A stretch of DNA of 5,721 bases from an uncultured Lentisphaeria bacterium (GTDB lineage Bacteria > Verrucomicrobiota > Lentisphaeria > Victivallales > UBA1829), in assembly GCA_905211485.1 (NCBI GenBank), contig CAJMAW010000169.1, positions 1 through 5,721 on the forward strand. Direction: 5' to 3'. This document shows positions 1-5,604 of this stretch, one piece after another (the stretch's first letter is position 1; every line of letters starts with the position of its first letter). Both the position numbers and the translations under genes were made by a program. The notes below the pieces were generated by a model. It searched no databases. It was not told the origin of the DNA and was given only the letters and a program-made list of their open reading frames with translations.

Positions 1-77
1 GCCAGCGTCTCGCCGCTGGACCGCGACAAGGTCACAGACCTTGACCTCGAGAAAATGTTCATCGTATTCCCGGTATT
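1..77 (-). repeat. Partial copy of hairpin-rich repeat (left edge)
   Basis: Seen: two adjacent perfect stem-loops, CCAGCG/CGCTGG (2-7 with 14-19, loop 8-13) and CAAGGTC/GACCTTG (27-33 with 37-43, 3-nt loop), followed by CTCGAG at 46-51. Bases 1-13 are an exact inverted match to 5605-5617, and 41-55 an exact inverted match to 5707-5721. Resemblance to the right-edge copy continues with small indels to about base 77, where both read as a degenerate AAATAC-GG block. The hairpin that is perfect in the right copy (5690-5710) is broken here, so this copy has diverged. It starts 28 bases after the yceD stop. The copy is cut by the window edge, so its full length is unknown. Confidence 0.75.
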
Positions 78-104
78 TCAGAAAGGAAAAATTTCCCCGG
101 ATAC

Positions 105-596
105 TTACTTTTTCAAGGCGTCCAGAGCCGACCAGGGAGAATCATCCGGAGAGAGGGGAGCCGTTTCCCCCGCAGATACGGCACAACGGCATTTCTCCCG
201 ATTGAGATTTGCTCCGCAGTGAGGACAAATCCCCTTGCAGTCTTCGGAACAATGAAAATTCTGAGGCATGGCCAGGAGGAGTTCCTCCCGGATGTCATCC
301 GTAATGATGATTTCCCTGTTCACTGCATTCTCAAAATGCAAACAGAGTTTCTCCGTCTTCAAAAGCAGTTCCATTGGCGTAAGACAGCGGACACATTCGG
401 TCTTCAACGGGACTTCCGCCGTCCCCGTCACCAGCAGATCCTGGCCCGCCATGACGGCAAACAGATGATAACGAATGTCCCCTGACGCCTCAATCGGAGG
501 CAGCGCTCCGGGACGGAGCTCCAAAATGTCGGAGGATTCCGTTCCCTCCACCAGAAGCCCCTCTTCTGTGATATGAGCTGTATTGATCTTAATCAT
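105..596 (-). CDS. yceD: YceD/DUF177 family protein, 163 aa
   Basis: Family knowledge: YceD (DUF177) proteins are small cytoplasmic proteins linked to 23S rRNA accumulation and ribosome biogenesis, usually encoded just before rpmF (ribosomal protein L32). Seen: a central CxxC (Cys68, Cys71) in the 'ECVRCL' segment, and the C-terminal cysteine cluster typical of many members (Cys116, Cys120, Cys124, Cys127, Cys136, Cys138; 'CPHCGANLN'), which looks like a zinc ribbon. The C-terminus 'SPWSALDALKK' matches the family's usual DPR-x-x-x-L-x-x-L ending. Length is normal. The ATG at 596 is chosen because the family fold begins at 'MIKIN' and GGAGGA lies about 12 nt upstream, slightly far. The frame is open further upstream but that stretch is not conserved-looking. 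It lies 149 bp after coaD on the same strand. rpmF is not seen in the remaining 104 bases. Confidence 0.88.
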   Translation of the reverse strand: MIKINTAHITEEGLLVEGTESSDILELRPGALPPIEASGDIRYHLFAVMAGQDLLVTGTAEVPLKTECVRCLTPMELLLKTEKLCLHFENAVNREIIITDDIREELLLAMPQNFHCSEDCKGICPHCGANLNREKCRCAVSAGETAPLSPDDSPWSALDALKK

Positions 597-745
597 ACGA
601 TTTGTCTGTCCTCCGTTCTTTCCATTCCCCGGCAGGGGCAAACCCAAGAGCAAATCCGAATACGGCTCTGGAGCCGGAACGAATTGCTTTTCCCCCCTGC
701 CCGGACTCTCTTTTTTCTCCGCGGCGAGTGCCCGTATCCCCCCGC
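597..745 (-). other. coaD-yceD intergenic spacer (149 bp)
   Basis: No convincing gene on either strand. It holds two small inverted repeats: CGGCT/AGCCG at 663-667 and 672-676 with a 4-nt loop, and CCCC-ggca-GGGG at 627-638. Neither is followed by a T tract on the minus strand, so neither is called a terminator. The GGAGGA ribosome site of yceD is at the low-coordinate end. Whether coaD and yceD share a transcript cannot be decided from the sequence. Confidence 0.5.
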
Positions 746-1228
746 TTATGAGAGTTTTTGACGAATGCAGCGCGCCACATGCGGAGGTACAAAGGAAGAA
801 ATATCCCCCCCGCATCGGGCAATTTCCTTGATCAGACGCGAACTGACAAAGGAATATTCCGGACTCGGCATCATGAAAAGAGTCTCGCATTTTTCATTCA
901 GTCCGCGGTTCATCAGTGCCATCTGGAATTCGTATTCAAAATCCGAAACCGCACGGAGACCGCGAATGACAGCGGACGCCTGAAACTTTTCCAGCGCATT
1001 GACCAGCAACCCGTCAAAATGCGACACCTCCACATTGTCCAGCCCCAGAAAGCACACCCCCTCCCGCAGCATTGCCATTCTTTCCTCCGCCGTGAACAGC
1101 GGACTCTTTTCCGCATTCGCCGCCACCGCAATCACGACCCGGTCGAAAATCCGGCTGGCCCTTGCCGCCACATCCAGATGCCCGTTTGTGACAGGATCAA
1201 AACTCCCAGGATACAGAATCGTTCTCAT
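746..1228 (-). CDS. coaD: Phosphopantetheine adenylyltransferase, 160 aa
   Basis: Catalyses ATP + 4'-phosphopantetheine to dephospho-CoA + PPi, the penultimate step of coenzyme A synthesis, in the cytoplasm; the enzyme is a hexamer in characterised bacteria. Seen: the nucleotidyltransferase signature GSFDPVTNGH at residues 8-17 (T-x-G-H, with His17), Lys41 in the 'EKSPLFTAEER' segment, the highly conserved 'RGLRAVSDFEYE' stretch at 89-100, and the second nucleotidyltransferase motif 'YSFVSSR' at 125-131. Length 160 aa matches the family (about 160). The start at 1228 places the first beta strand (MRTILYPG) directly before the signature. An in-frame upstream ATG would add 16 residues foreign to the family. 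Its ATG overlaps the TGA of the upstream ABM gene as ATGA, so translational coupling is likely. Confidence 0.97.
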   Translation of the reverse strand: MRTILYPGSFDPVTNGHLDVAARASRIFDRVVIAVAANAEKSPLFTAEERMAMLREGVCFLGLDNVEVSHFDGLLVNALEKFQASAVIRGLRAVSDFEYEFQMALMNRGLNEKCETLFMMPSPEYSFVSSRLIKEIARCGGDISSFVPPHVARCIRQKLS

Positions 1229-1536
1229 GATGCCGGCTCCACCACACTGAGCGAGGATTCCCTCACCATTCCGCAAACCTTTTCACGATAACGCCGCATA
1301 TGCTCCGATTCCAGATGTGCCTTGAGCGCTTCCAGGCTTTCCCAGCCTTCCAGAATCGTGACCGCATCCGGAGAGCAGCGGCGCTGTTTGGAAAGCCCGG
1401 AAGGAAAATCCACCGCGGGCTGATACATCAGACAGCCCTTTTCCGCCCGCACAGTCGGGACATTCGCATTCAGAATTTCCAGAAATTCCGCCCTCATCCC
1501 CTCCTTGAGTTCCGAGGTCGCAATCACATAAATCAT
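1225..1536 (-). CDS. ABM-domain (YgiN-like) monooxygenase family protein, 103 aa
   Basis: A single-domain member of the antibiotic-biosynthesis-monooxygenase fold, a dimeric alpha/beta ferredoxin-like family whose members oxidise quinols, degrade haem or have unknown roles; the substrate cannot be told here. Seen: N-terminal strand 'MIYVIATSEL', helix 11-31, 'EKGCLMYQ' strand at 32-39, 'ILEGWES' at 61-67, and the family's conserved 'H-L-E-S-E-H' helix start (His74, His79) followed by 'RRYREKV'. Length (about 100 aa) is typical. Start: ATG at 1536 preceded by AGGAG six bases upstream, the clearest ribosome site in the window. The region between residues 40 and 58, containing 'FPSGLSKQRR', is a slightly long loop. 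The stop overlaps the coaD start by ATGA, which makes this the first gene of a probable two-gene unit. It is not a known partner of CoA synthesis. Confidence 0.85.
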   Translation of the reverse strand: MIYVIATSELKEGMRAEFLEILNANVPTVRAEKGCLMYQPAVDFPSGLSKQRRCSPDAVTILEGWESLEALKAHLESEHMRRYREKVCGMVRESSLSVVEPAS

Positions 1537-1573
1537 GTTGAACTCCTTTTTCTCTGCGCATGAAACAAAGCAC

Positions 1574-1602
1574 GGTATATAAGATGCCACGCCGACGGCC
1601 AA
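1574..1602 (-). promoter_or_regulatory. Candidate sigma-70 type promoter for ABM-coaD
   Basis: On the minus strand TTGGCC (1602-1597) is followed after 17 nt by TATACC (1579-1574), each matching 4 of 6 consensus bases. A transcript would start near 1567, leaving a leader of about 30 nt before the ATG at 1536. The 222-bp gap to the preceding gene supports a separate promoter. The consensus match is modest. Confidence 0.35.
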
Positions 1603-1758
1603 TATGCAAACGGGAAACCCCCGCCTTCCCCGGGAAAGATGGTTTTCCTCCTCTTTCTCCTCCTCTTCCTGCGAATTCAACTTCCCTGCCATCGGCTTCC
1701 CCTTTCCTTTCCGCTCCGCAAGAGAAAATTCTCCTGCAGGGCAGGGGAAAAAAGTATT

Positions 1759-2997
1759 TCAGCAATCCAGCTTGAGCGTTGAAAAGGGGAATGCGATTTC
1801 GCAGGAATCACTTTTTTCTTTCAGAAAGGCGGAAAAGTCTTCCGTGAGGGCAGGCTCCTTCCCTCCCGGGAGCATTGAGGCGGCAAAGGAAGAGGACTCC
1901 GAGGGGGGCTCAGCGGCAGAAGGAAAAGAAGCCGAAATCCGGAGTCCGGGAACGTTTCTTGCAAGAAACGTCGGAACACCGGAAATCTGTTCCAGGGAGG
2001 TTGAGCGCTCGAAATCCCGGATCAGGAAATTTTTCACGCGCGTTTCACACTGGATCAGAGCCAGCTGCAGGGGCCTGTCCGCGGAGAGACGCGTCCGGAA
2101 TCCCCGGATGAGGATGTTTTCGACGGCTCCGCAGCCTTCAGGGAAATCCTCCTCCCGGAAGAGAGGCGTCCTGCAATATCTTGCCGCATCGAGGTTGACG
2201 GCGAAATGCCGGCATCCTGCCTCGATGTTTTCAAAGAGGATGTTCCGGATCGGGGAGCTTACGCTGAGCATCCGGATCACGCTGTAGCAATCCTCGGCGA
2301 AGACATTGCGGATGATGAGGTTTTCGATCGGACCGCAGCAGAGATCCTGGTTTTCCAGGCGTTCCATACTGTCATCCGCGTTCAGTGCAATCAGATCGTC
2401 ATTCGTCTGGCCTTTGGAGAGCACGCGGATATTTTCCACAATCCCGTTCCTGACACAGCCTCCGAAATGCAGTCCGTCCTGGTTGAAGGCCGGTTTCTCA
2501 CTGGAGAACCTGATGCCGCGGATGAGGAAATCATTCAGACGTGCCATCCGGATATTGTACACCACGGAATTGGCAAGCTCCATATTTTCCAGATGAAGAG
2601 CGCGGACATGGAAGAAATTGAGAGTCGCTCCGGACCATGCATCGTTCCGGAAAAGATCCGGGTCCTTGGTATTGAATCTGCCGCTGTTGTTTCCGTCCCA
2701 GATTCCGCCGGTGATCCGGATGTCTTCATTTCCGGTTTCATGATCGGCATTGGTCAGCAGGAAATCGCCGCGCTGTTTCGGGGTTTCGCTGCAGAGGAAG
2801 AGACGGGCTCCGGGGGCGGCGTCGATGTACGTGTGGGAGCGGACGCGCAAGGTCCGGACAATCCGATAGCGTCCTTCTGGAATCCGGATGATGCGTTTTT
2901 CTCCGTCAAGAGCTTTTTGAATTGCTCCGGAATCATCGGCCGCGCCGTCGCCGACGGCTCCGAAATCCCTGATATTGATCTGCCGCCAGTCTTTCAT
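1759..2997 (-). CDS. Right-handed beta-helix protein, GH28/pectate-lyase-like, 412 aa
   Basis: Probably a carbohydrate-active or polysaccharide-binding parallel beta-helix protein; the substrate is unknown. Seen: the classic N-terminal block 'INIRDFGAVGDGAADDSGAIQKAL' (residues 7-30) of the pectate-lyase-3/GH28 superfamily, then 'GGIWDGNN' at 97-104 and a ladder of helix turns ('ENMELANSVVYNIRM', 'IENLIIRNV', 'IRNILFENI', 'VENILIRGF', 'VKNFLIRDF'). 'FNQDGLHFGG' (171-180) and 'TNDDLIALNADD' (198-209) sit where GH28 enzymes carry N-x-D and D-D, but no G-H-G or R-x-K equivalent follows, so the catalytic class is uncertain. There is no signal peptide from this start. Residues from about 352 to the end form a Ser/Pro/Glu-rich tail outside the helix. 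ATG 2997 is preferred because AGGA/GGGG precede it; an in-frame ATG at 3063 would lie upstream of the predicted transcript start. Confidence 0.88.
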   Translation of the reverse strand: MKDWRQINIRDFGAVGDGAADDSGAIQKALDGEKRIIRIPEGRYRIVRTLRVRSHTYIDAAPGARLFLCSETPKQRGDFLLTNADHETGNEDIRITGGIWDGNNSGRFNTKDPDLFRNDAWSGATLNFFHVRALHLENMELANSVVYNIRMARLNDFLIRGIRFSSEKPAFNQDGLHFGGCVRNGIVENIRVLSKGQTNDDLIALNADDSMERLENQDLCCGPIENLIIRNVFAEDCYSVIRMLSVSSPIRNILFENIEAGCRHFAVNLDAARYCRTPLFREEDFPEGCGAVENILIRGFRTRLSADRPLQLALIQCETRVKNFLIRDFERSTSLEQISGVPTFLARNVPGLRISASFPSAAEPPSESSSFAASMLPGGKEPALTEDFSAFLKEKSDSCEIAFPFSTLKLDC

Positions 2998-3064
2998 TTT
3001 CCCCGTCCTGTTTCTTTCCCCCTGCGGGGAATAAGTACTCCCTTGATTGTCCTGCCGATACATT

Positions 3065-3093
3065 AATATAGCCCTTTTTTCCTCGGCACGCAA
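3065..3093 (-). promoter_or_regulatory. Candidate promoter of the beta-helix gene
   Basis: On the minus strand TTGCGT (3093-3088), a 17-nt spacer, then TATATT (3070-3065), the latter a 5 of 6 match to TATAAT. Transcription would start near 3058, giving a leader of about 60 nt before the ATG at 2997. If correct, the alternative ATG at 3063 could not be translated from this transcript. The -35 match is weak (3 of 6). Confidence 0.45.
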
Positions 3094-3183
3094 TTTTTTT
3101 TCCTGGATCGGGGTGTATCTTACAGAGTGCTGAATGAAAAAGGCGGGAGAAAGAAAAAAAGGAAAGGATTTTTCGGCTTCATT

Positions 3184-3744
3184 ATGATGAACAAGGCTTT
3201 TTTCCTGGATCGGGACGGAGTCCTTATCCTGGACAAACATTATCTTTCTGACCCCGGACAGGTGGAGCTGTTTCCCGGCACGGCCGGAGCGCTCCGCCGG
3301 ATGCGCGGCTGCGGGTATAAGATCATCGCTGTTTCCAACCAGTCCGGAATCGCCCGGGGATACTTCAGTTTCGAGGACCTGAAGCGCGTTCAGGAACGAA
3401 TCGACGAAGTCCTCCGCAGGGAGGGCGCTCAAATCGACGCATGGTATTACTGTCCACATTATCCCGGCGGAAAAATTCCTGTCTATTCTGTTGCCTGTTC
3501 CTGCAGGAAACCCGCTCCCGGTCTGATTCTGCAGGCGGCGCAGGAGTATGAAATTGATCTTGCCTCCTCCGTTATGATCGGCGACAATCTTTCGGATCTC
3601 CAGGCTGGAAAGGCCGCCGGATGCGGCACGCTTATTCTGCTCAGGACAAAAAATCCGCCTCCTGACATTTCTTCCTGTCCGGAAGCCATGGAGGCGGATA
3701 CCCTCTCCGATGCTGTGGACCTTGTTCCCGGCATCCGCCGTTGA
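3184..3744 (+). CDS. gmhB: D-glycero-D-manno-heptose 1,7-bisphosphate 7-phosphatase, 186 aa
   Basis: HAD-superfamily (IIIA) phosphatase that removes the 7-phosphate from heptose 1,7-bisphosphate, feeding ADP-heptose (LPS core) or GDP-heptose synthesis; cytoplasmic. Seen: HAD motif I 'FLDRDGVL' with nucleophile Asp9 and Asp11, motif II 'SNQS' (51-54) followed by 'GIARGYF', the GmhB zinc ligands Cys90, His92, Cys105 and Cys107 ('YYCPH...CSCRKP'), motif III Lys109, and motif IV 'MIGDNLSDL' with Asp124 and Asp128. Length matches the family (about 190). Start: ATG 3184 puts motif I at its usual distance. The nearest Shine-Dalgarno-like GGA is about 15 nt upstream, so initiation is not well supported. 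A GTG at 3127 would add 19 mostly basic residues. Anomer specificity cannot be read from sequence. No other heptose genes are in the window. Confidence 0.93.
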   Translation: MMNKAFFLDRDGVLILDKHYLSDPGQVELFPGTAGALRRMRGCGYKIIAVSNQSGIARGYFSFEDLKRVQERIDEVLRREGAQIDAWYYCPHYPGGKIPVYSVACSCRKPAPGLILQAAQEYEIDLASSVMIGDNLSDLQAGKAAGCGTLILLRTKNPPPDISSCPEAMEADTLSDAVDLVPGIRR

Positions 3745-3769
3745 AAAAACGACACCCTCTTCCGTGTGG

Positions 3770-3839
3770 AGACAAGATCTGTTGCCTGCACGGGCGAATC
3801 TTTCTGCGTTTATTGATGTCCTCTTTGTCTTTTTTTTTT
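3770..3839 (+). terminator. Weak candidate terminator of gmhB (10-T tract)
   Basis: A run of ten T (3830-3839) follows the gmhB stop by 85 bp. The only base pairing directly abutting it is AGACAA (3770-3775) with TTGTCT (3825-3830), across a long loop, so the stem is poor. The T tract is clear; intrinsic termination is a guess. Confidence 0.25.
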
Positions 3840-3983
3840 CCCTGTACGCGGAGTACGCCGACTCCGCACTCCCACCCCCGCCCGGGAGTGCAGCAGCCGT
3901 CTCTTTCGGCCGCTGCTCCGGAAGATTTCCGATGAGAAAAATGGGGAAAAGAAAAAATGAAGGGAAGGAACGGGAAGAGAAGG

Positions 3984-4004
3984 GAAAAGCATTTCTGGCT
4001 TTTC
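3984..4004 (-). terminator. Candidate terminator of the mscS-family gene
   Basis: Perfect 7-bp inverted repeat GAAAAGC/GCTTTTC (3984-3990 with 3998-4004, 7-nt loop), 18 bases past the stop at 4023. On the minus strand it is followed by a pyrimidine-rich stretch (CCTTCTCTTCCC) rather than a clean T tract, so intrinsic termination is plausible but weak. Confidence 0.3.
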
Positions 4005-4022
4005 TCTCGGTTCTTTTCTTTC

Positions 4023-5438
4023 TCAGGGAGCGGTCTGGTTTTCCCCTCCGGAGGCAGCGCGATTCCCCGAAATGCACTTCTCCTCCCGGAGAAAGAGGGG
4101 ATGCCCGGGATCTCCGCGGAGATAATTGGTCACGGAAGGGAATGCAATGGAAAGTCCGGCGGAATTGAATTCCTGCAGGATTTTCAGGTTGATTTCGTTC
4201 CGCATCCGGTCTTCCTCTTTGAATCCGCAGGCTTTCAGCCACAGGATGACTTCGATGTTCAGTGCGGAAGCGCCGAAATCATGAAAGGTGACGATCGGTT
4301 TATAGAGATCGGGGTCCGCTCCGTGGAAATCGTCGACGATTCCGTGAAGGATTTGCATGGCGCGGCGGATCTGTTCCGGCGTGCTGTCATAGACAAGCCC
4401 GATGGTGAAGAGCATCCTGAGATGTCCGGCGGCGCTGACATTTTCAATGGAGGAATCCGTGAGAATGCTGTTCGGCACGCAGATCACGCTTTCGGACGCT
4501 GTCCGGAGACGGCAGGAACGCATGCCGACCTCTTCCACAATTCCGTCCATTCCGTTGAAACGGATTCTGTCTCCGATATGAAAAGGCTTGTCCAGCACGA
4601 TGATCACTGCACCCAGAAAATTGGTCAGGGTTTCTTTCGCGAGGAAGGCTGTGGCAAGTCCCAGTGCGCCCGCGCCGGTCAGAACGGTGGCAATGTTCAA
4701 CTCAAAAATGCTCTGTCCGATGAAAAGCACGGTCAGTACCCAGATCAGGACTTTGACGGTCTTCCGGATGATATTGACAAGCAGACAATCCAAACTGATA
4801 TCGCTCCGCGAAGCAATCGCCCCCAGAATCCCGTTGAACACTTCCACCACGCGGAAGACTCCCCATACCACTATCAGGGTCAGGATTGTGAAGAAGATTT
4901 TCAGATCAAAAGGATAGACCGCATCCGGAAGGGAATTCAGGATCGGCAGCAGGAAAAAGAAAACAGTCAGTGTCACAAGCAGAAAAATAATCGGGAGCGA
5001 CAGACTCGAAATCAATTGCCAGCGGAGGGGAAGCGACTTGTGTGCATTCCTTGCCTTCTCAATCCTGCGCCGCACGAGAATCCGCATGAGCATGACCGCG
5101 AGAAATCCGATCCCCGCGGCAGATCCGCTCCCCAGAATCAGGAGGATCAACGCATCTTTTTCCCGTGTGAACCAGTCTCCGGCTCCGCGCACATCCTCTC
5201 TCAGACTCCTTTCAATTTCATCCTGAGTCAGGATGGGATAGTCTGCTTTCTCCTCCCTGACGGCCTCCGTTTTTTCCAGAGTGGGGGATTCCTCCTCTTC
5301 CCCCGGCAGCACCGGAGTCGGCATTTCCTGAGATCTATCTCCGGAAAAAGCAGGAGACACAATAAACAGTCCCGGGCAAAACAGTATTGCAAGGCAACAC
5401 AGTAACATTCTGATCCATTCCGATACCTTTTCCCTCAT
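4023..5438 (-). CDS. MscS-family small-conductance mechanosensitive channel, 471 aa
   Basis: Tension-gated channel that releases solutes on osmotic downshock; inner membrane, homoheptameric in characterised members. Seen: a signal peptide (residues 1 to about 32, hydrophobic core 'MLLCCLAILFCPGLFIV', likely cleavage after 'AFS'), an acidic Glu-rich extracytoplasmic segment (about 33-90), four hydrophobic helices near 96-118, 143-168, 180-200 and 226-246, then the MscS pore helix, Gly/Ala-rich 'TGAGALGLATAFLAKETL' (254-271), running into 'GAVIIVLDKPFHIGDRI' (276-292). The beta domain follows, with 'GIVEEVGMRSCRLRT' and 'VPNSIL' (321-326), then the alpha/beta cytoplasmic domain and a polar tail from about 445. 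It is longer than E. coli MscS (286 aa) because of the N-terminal part. ATG 5438 is preceded by AAGGA about eight bases upstream. Confidence 0.93.
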   Translation of the reverse strand: MREKVSEWIRMLLCCLAILFCPGLFIVSPAFSGDRSQEMPTPVLPGEEEESPTLEKTEAVREEKADYPILTQDEIERSLREDVRGAGDWFTREKDALILLILGSGSAAGIGFLAVMLMRILVRRRIEKARNAHKSLPLRWQLISSLSLPIIFLLVTLTVFFFLLPILNSLPDAVYPFDLKIFFTILTLIVVWGVFRVVEVFNGILGAIASRSDISLDCLLVNIIRKTVKVLIWVLTVLFIGQSIFELNIATVLTGAGALGLATAFLAKETLTNFLGAVIIVLDKPFHIGDRIRFNGMDGIVEEVGMRSCRLRTASESVICVPNSILTDSSIENVSAAGHLRMLFTIGLVYDSTPEQIRRAMQILHGIVDDFHGADPDLYKPIVTFHDFGASALNIEVILWLKACGFKEEDRMRNEINLKILQEFNSAGLSIAFPSVTNYLRGDPGHPLFLREEKCISGNRAASGGENQTAP

Positions 5439-5485
5439 GGTGCGTCCTTTTTGTCATTCCTCACGCGCTTGATTTTCTCCATTCT

Positions 5486-5501
5486 TTGCCTGGGGAGGCA
5501 A
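5486..5501 (-). promoter_or_regulatory. Perfect 6-bp inverted repeat in the mscS leader
   Basis: TTGCCT (5486-5491), GGGG, AGGCAA (5496-5501): a perfect hairpin with a four-base loop, about 48 nt upstream of the ATG at 5438. It lies downstream of the candidate promoter and so would be in the 5' leader RNA. No T tract follows. It could be an operator half-site pair, a leader hairpin or chance. Confidence 0.35.
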
Positions 5502-5531
5502 CGGGAAAAACACTACTTCCTTCCTGCTTTT

Positions 5532-5560
5532 ACTTTACGCCGAAAACTCTTTTTTTCCAA
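5532..5560 (-). promoter_or_regulatory. Candidate promoter of the mscS-family gene
   Basis: On the minus strand TTGGAA (5560-5555), a 17-nt spacer, then TAAAGT (5537-5532); each matches 4 of 6 consensus bases. Transcription would begin near 5525, giving a leader of about 87 nt. It lies between the edge repeat and the gene, where a promoter is expected. Weak match. Confidence 0.35.
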
Positions 5561-5604
5561 TTCCGGGGGAAAAAATCGGCTGCATTGAAGAAGAAATGCC
5601 GGGA

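Larger units (their letters stand above)
3745..4022. other. Convergent gene-free region with hairpin cluster
   Basis: A 278-bp gap between the convergent ends of gmhB and the mscS-family gene. No credible coding sequence: short open frames here are low-complexity and lack ribosome sites. Three strong inverted repeats sit side by side: GCGGAGT/ACTCCGC (3848-3854 with 3861-3867), GCACTCCC/GGGAGTGC (3866-3873 with 3884-3891) and GCAGC-a-GCCG/CGGC-c-GCTGC (3890-3916, one mismatch). Neighbouring stems share one or two bases, so all three cannot form fully at once. None has a T tract on its 3' side on either strand. From about 3940 the DNA becomes strand-asymmetric: purine-rich, then pyrimidine-rich. 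Confidence 0.6.

Noticed and set aside
1..222. Plus-strand open frame entering from the left edge, reading 'SVSPLDRDKVTDLDLEKM' and on to base 222
   Set aside because: It crosses the repeat and then runs antisense through yceD before a stop; no domain is recognisable and it is more likely chance openness.
597..890. N-terminal extension of the YceD frame to 261 residues
   Set aside because: It would overlap the end of coaD and has no similarity to DUF177; the normal family length starts at 596.
758..1291. Plus-strand open frame of 177 codons antisense to coaD
   Set aside because: coaD motifs on the minus strand are unmistakable; the antisense frame has a Cys/His/Arg-rich composition typical of a reverse-complement shadow.
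2206..3066. Plus-strand open frame of 286 codons antisense to the beta-helix gene
   Set aside because: It mirrors the real gene; the minus strand shows the family's N-terminal block and repeated helix turns, while this frame shows no domain or ribosome site.
2998..4242. N-terminal extension of the beta-helix frame to 827 residues
   Set aside because: The extension runs antisense through gmhB, is Arg/Ser-rich without structure, and the family block begins right after the ATG at 2997.
3957..5405. Long plus-strand open frame (482 codons) antisense to the mscS-family gene
   Set aside because: It is a codon-bias shadow of a clearly conserved channel gene; its translation is polar, low in recognisable structure and matches no family I know.
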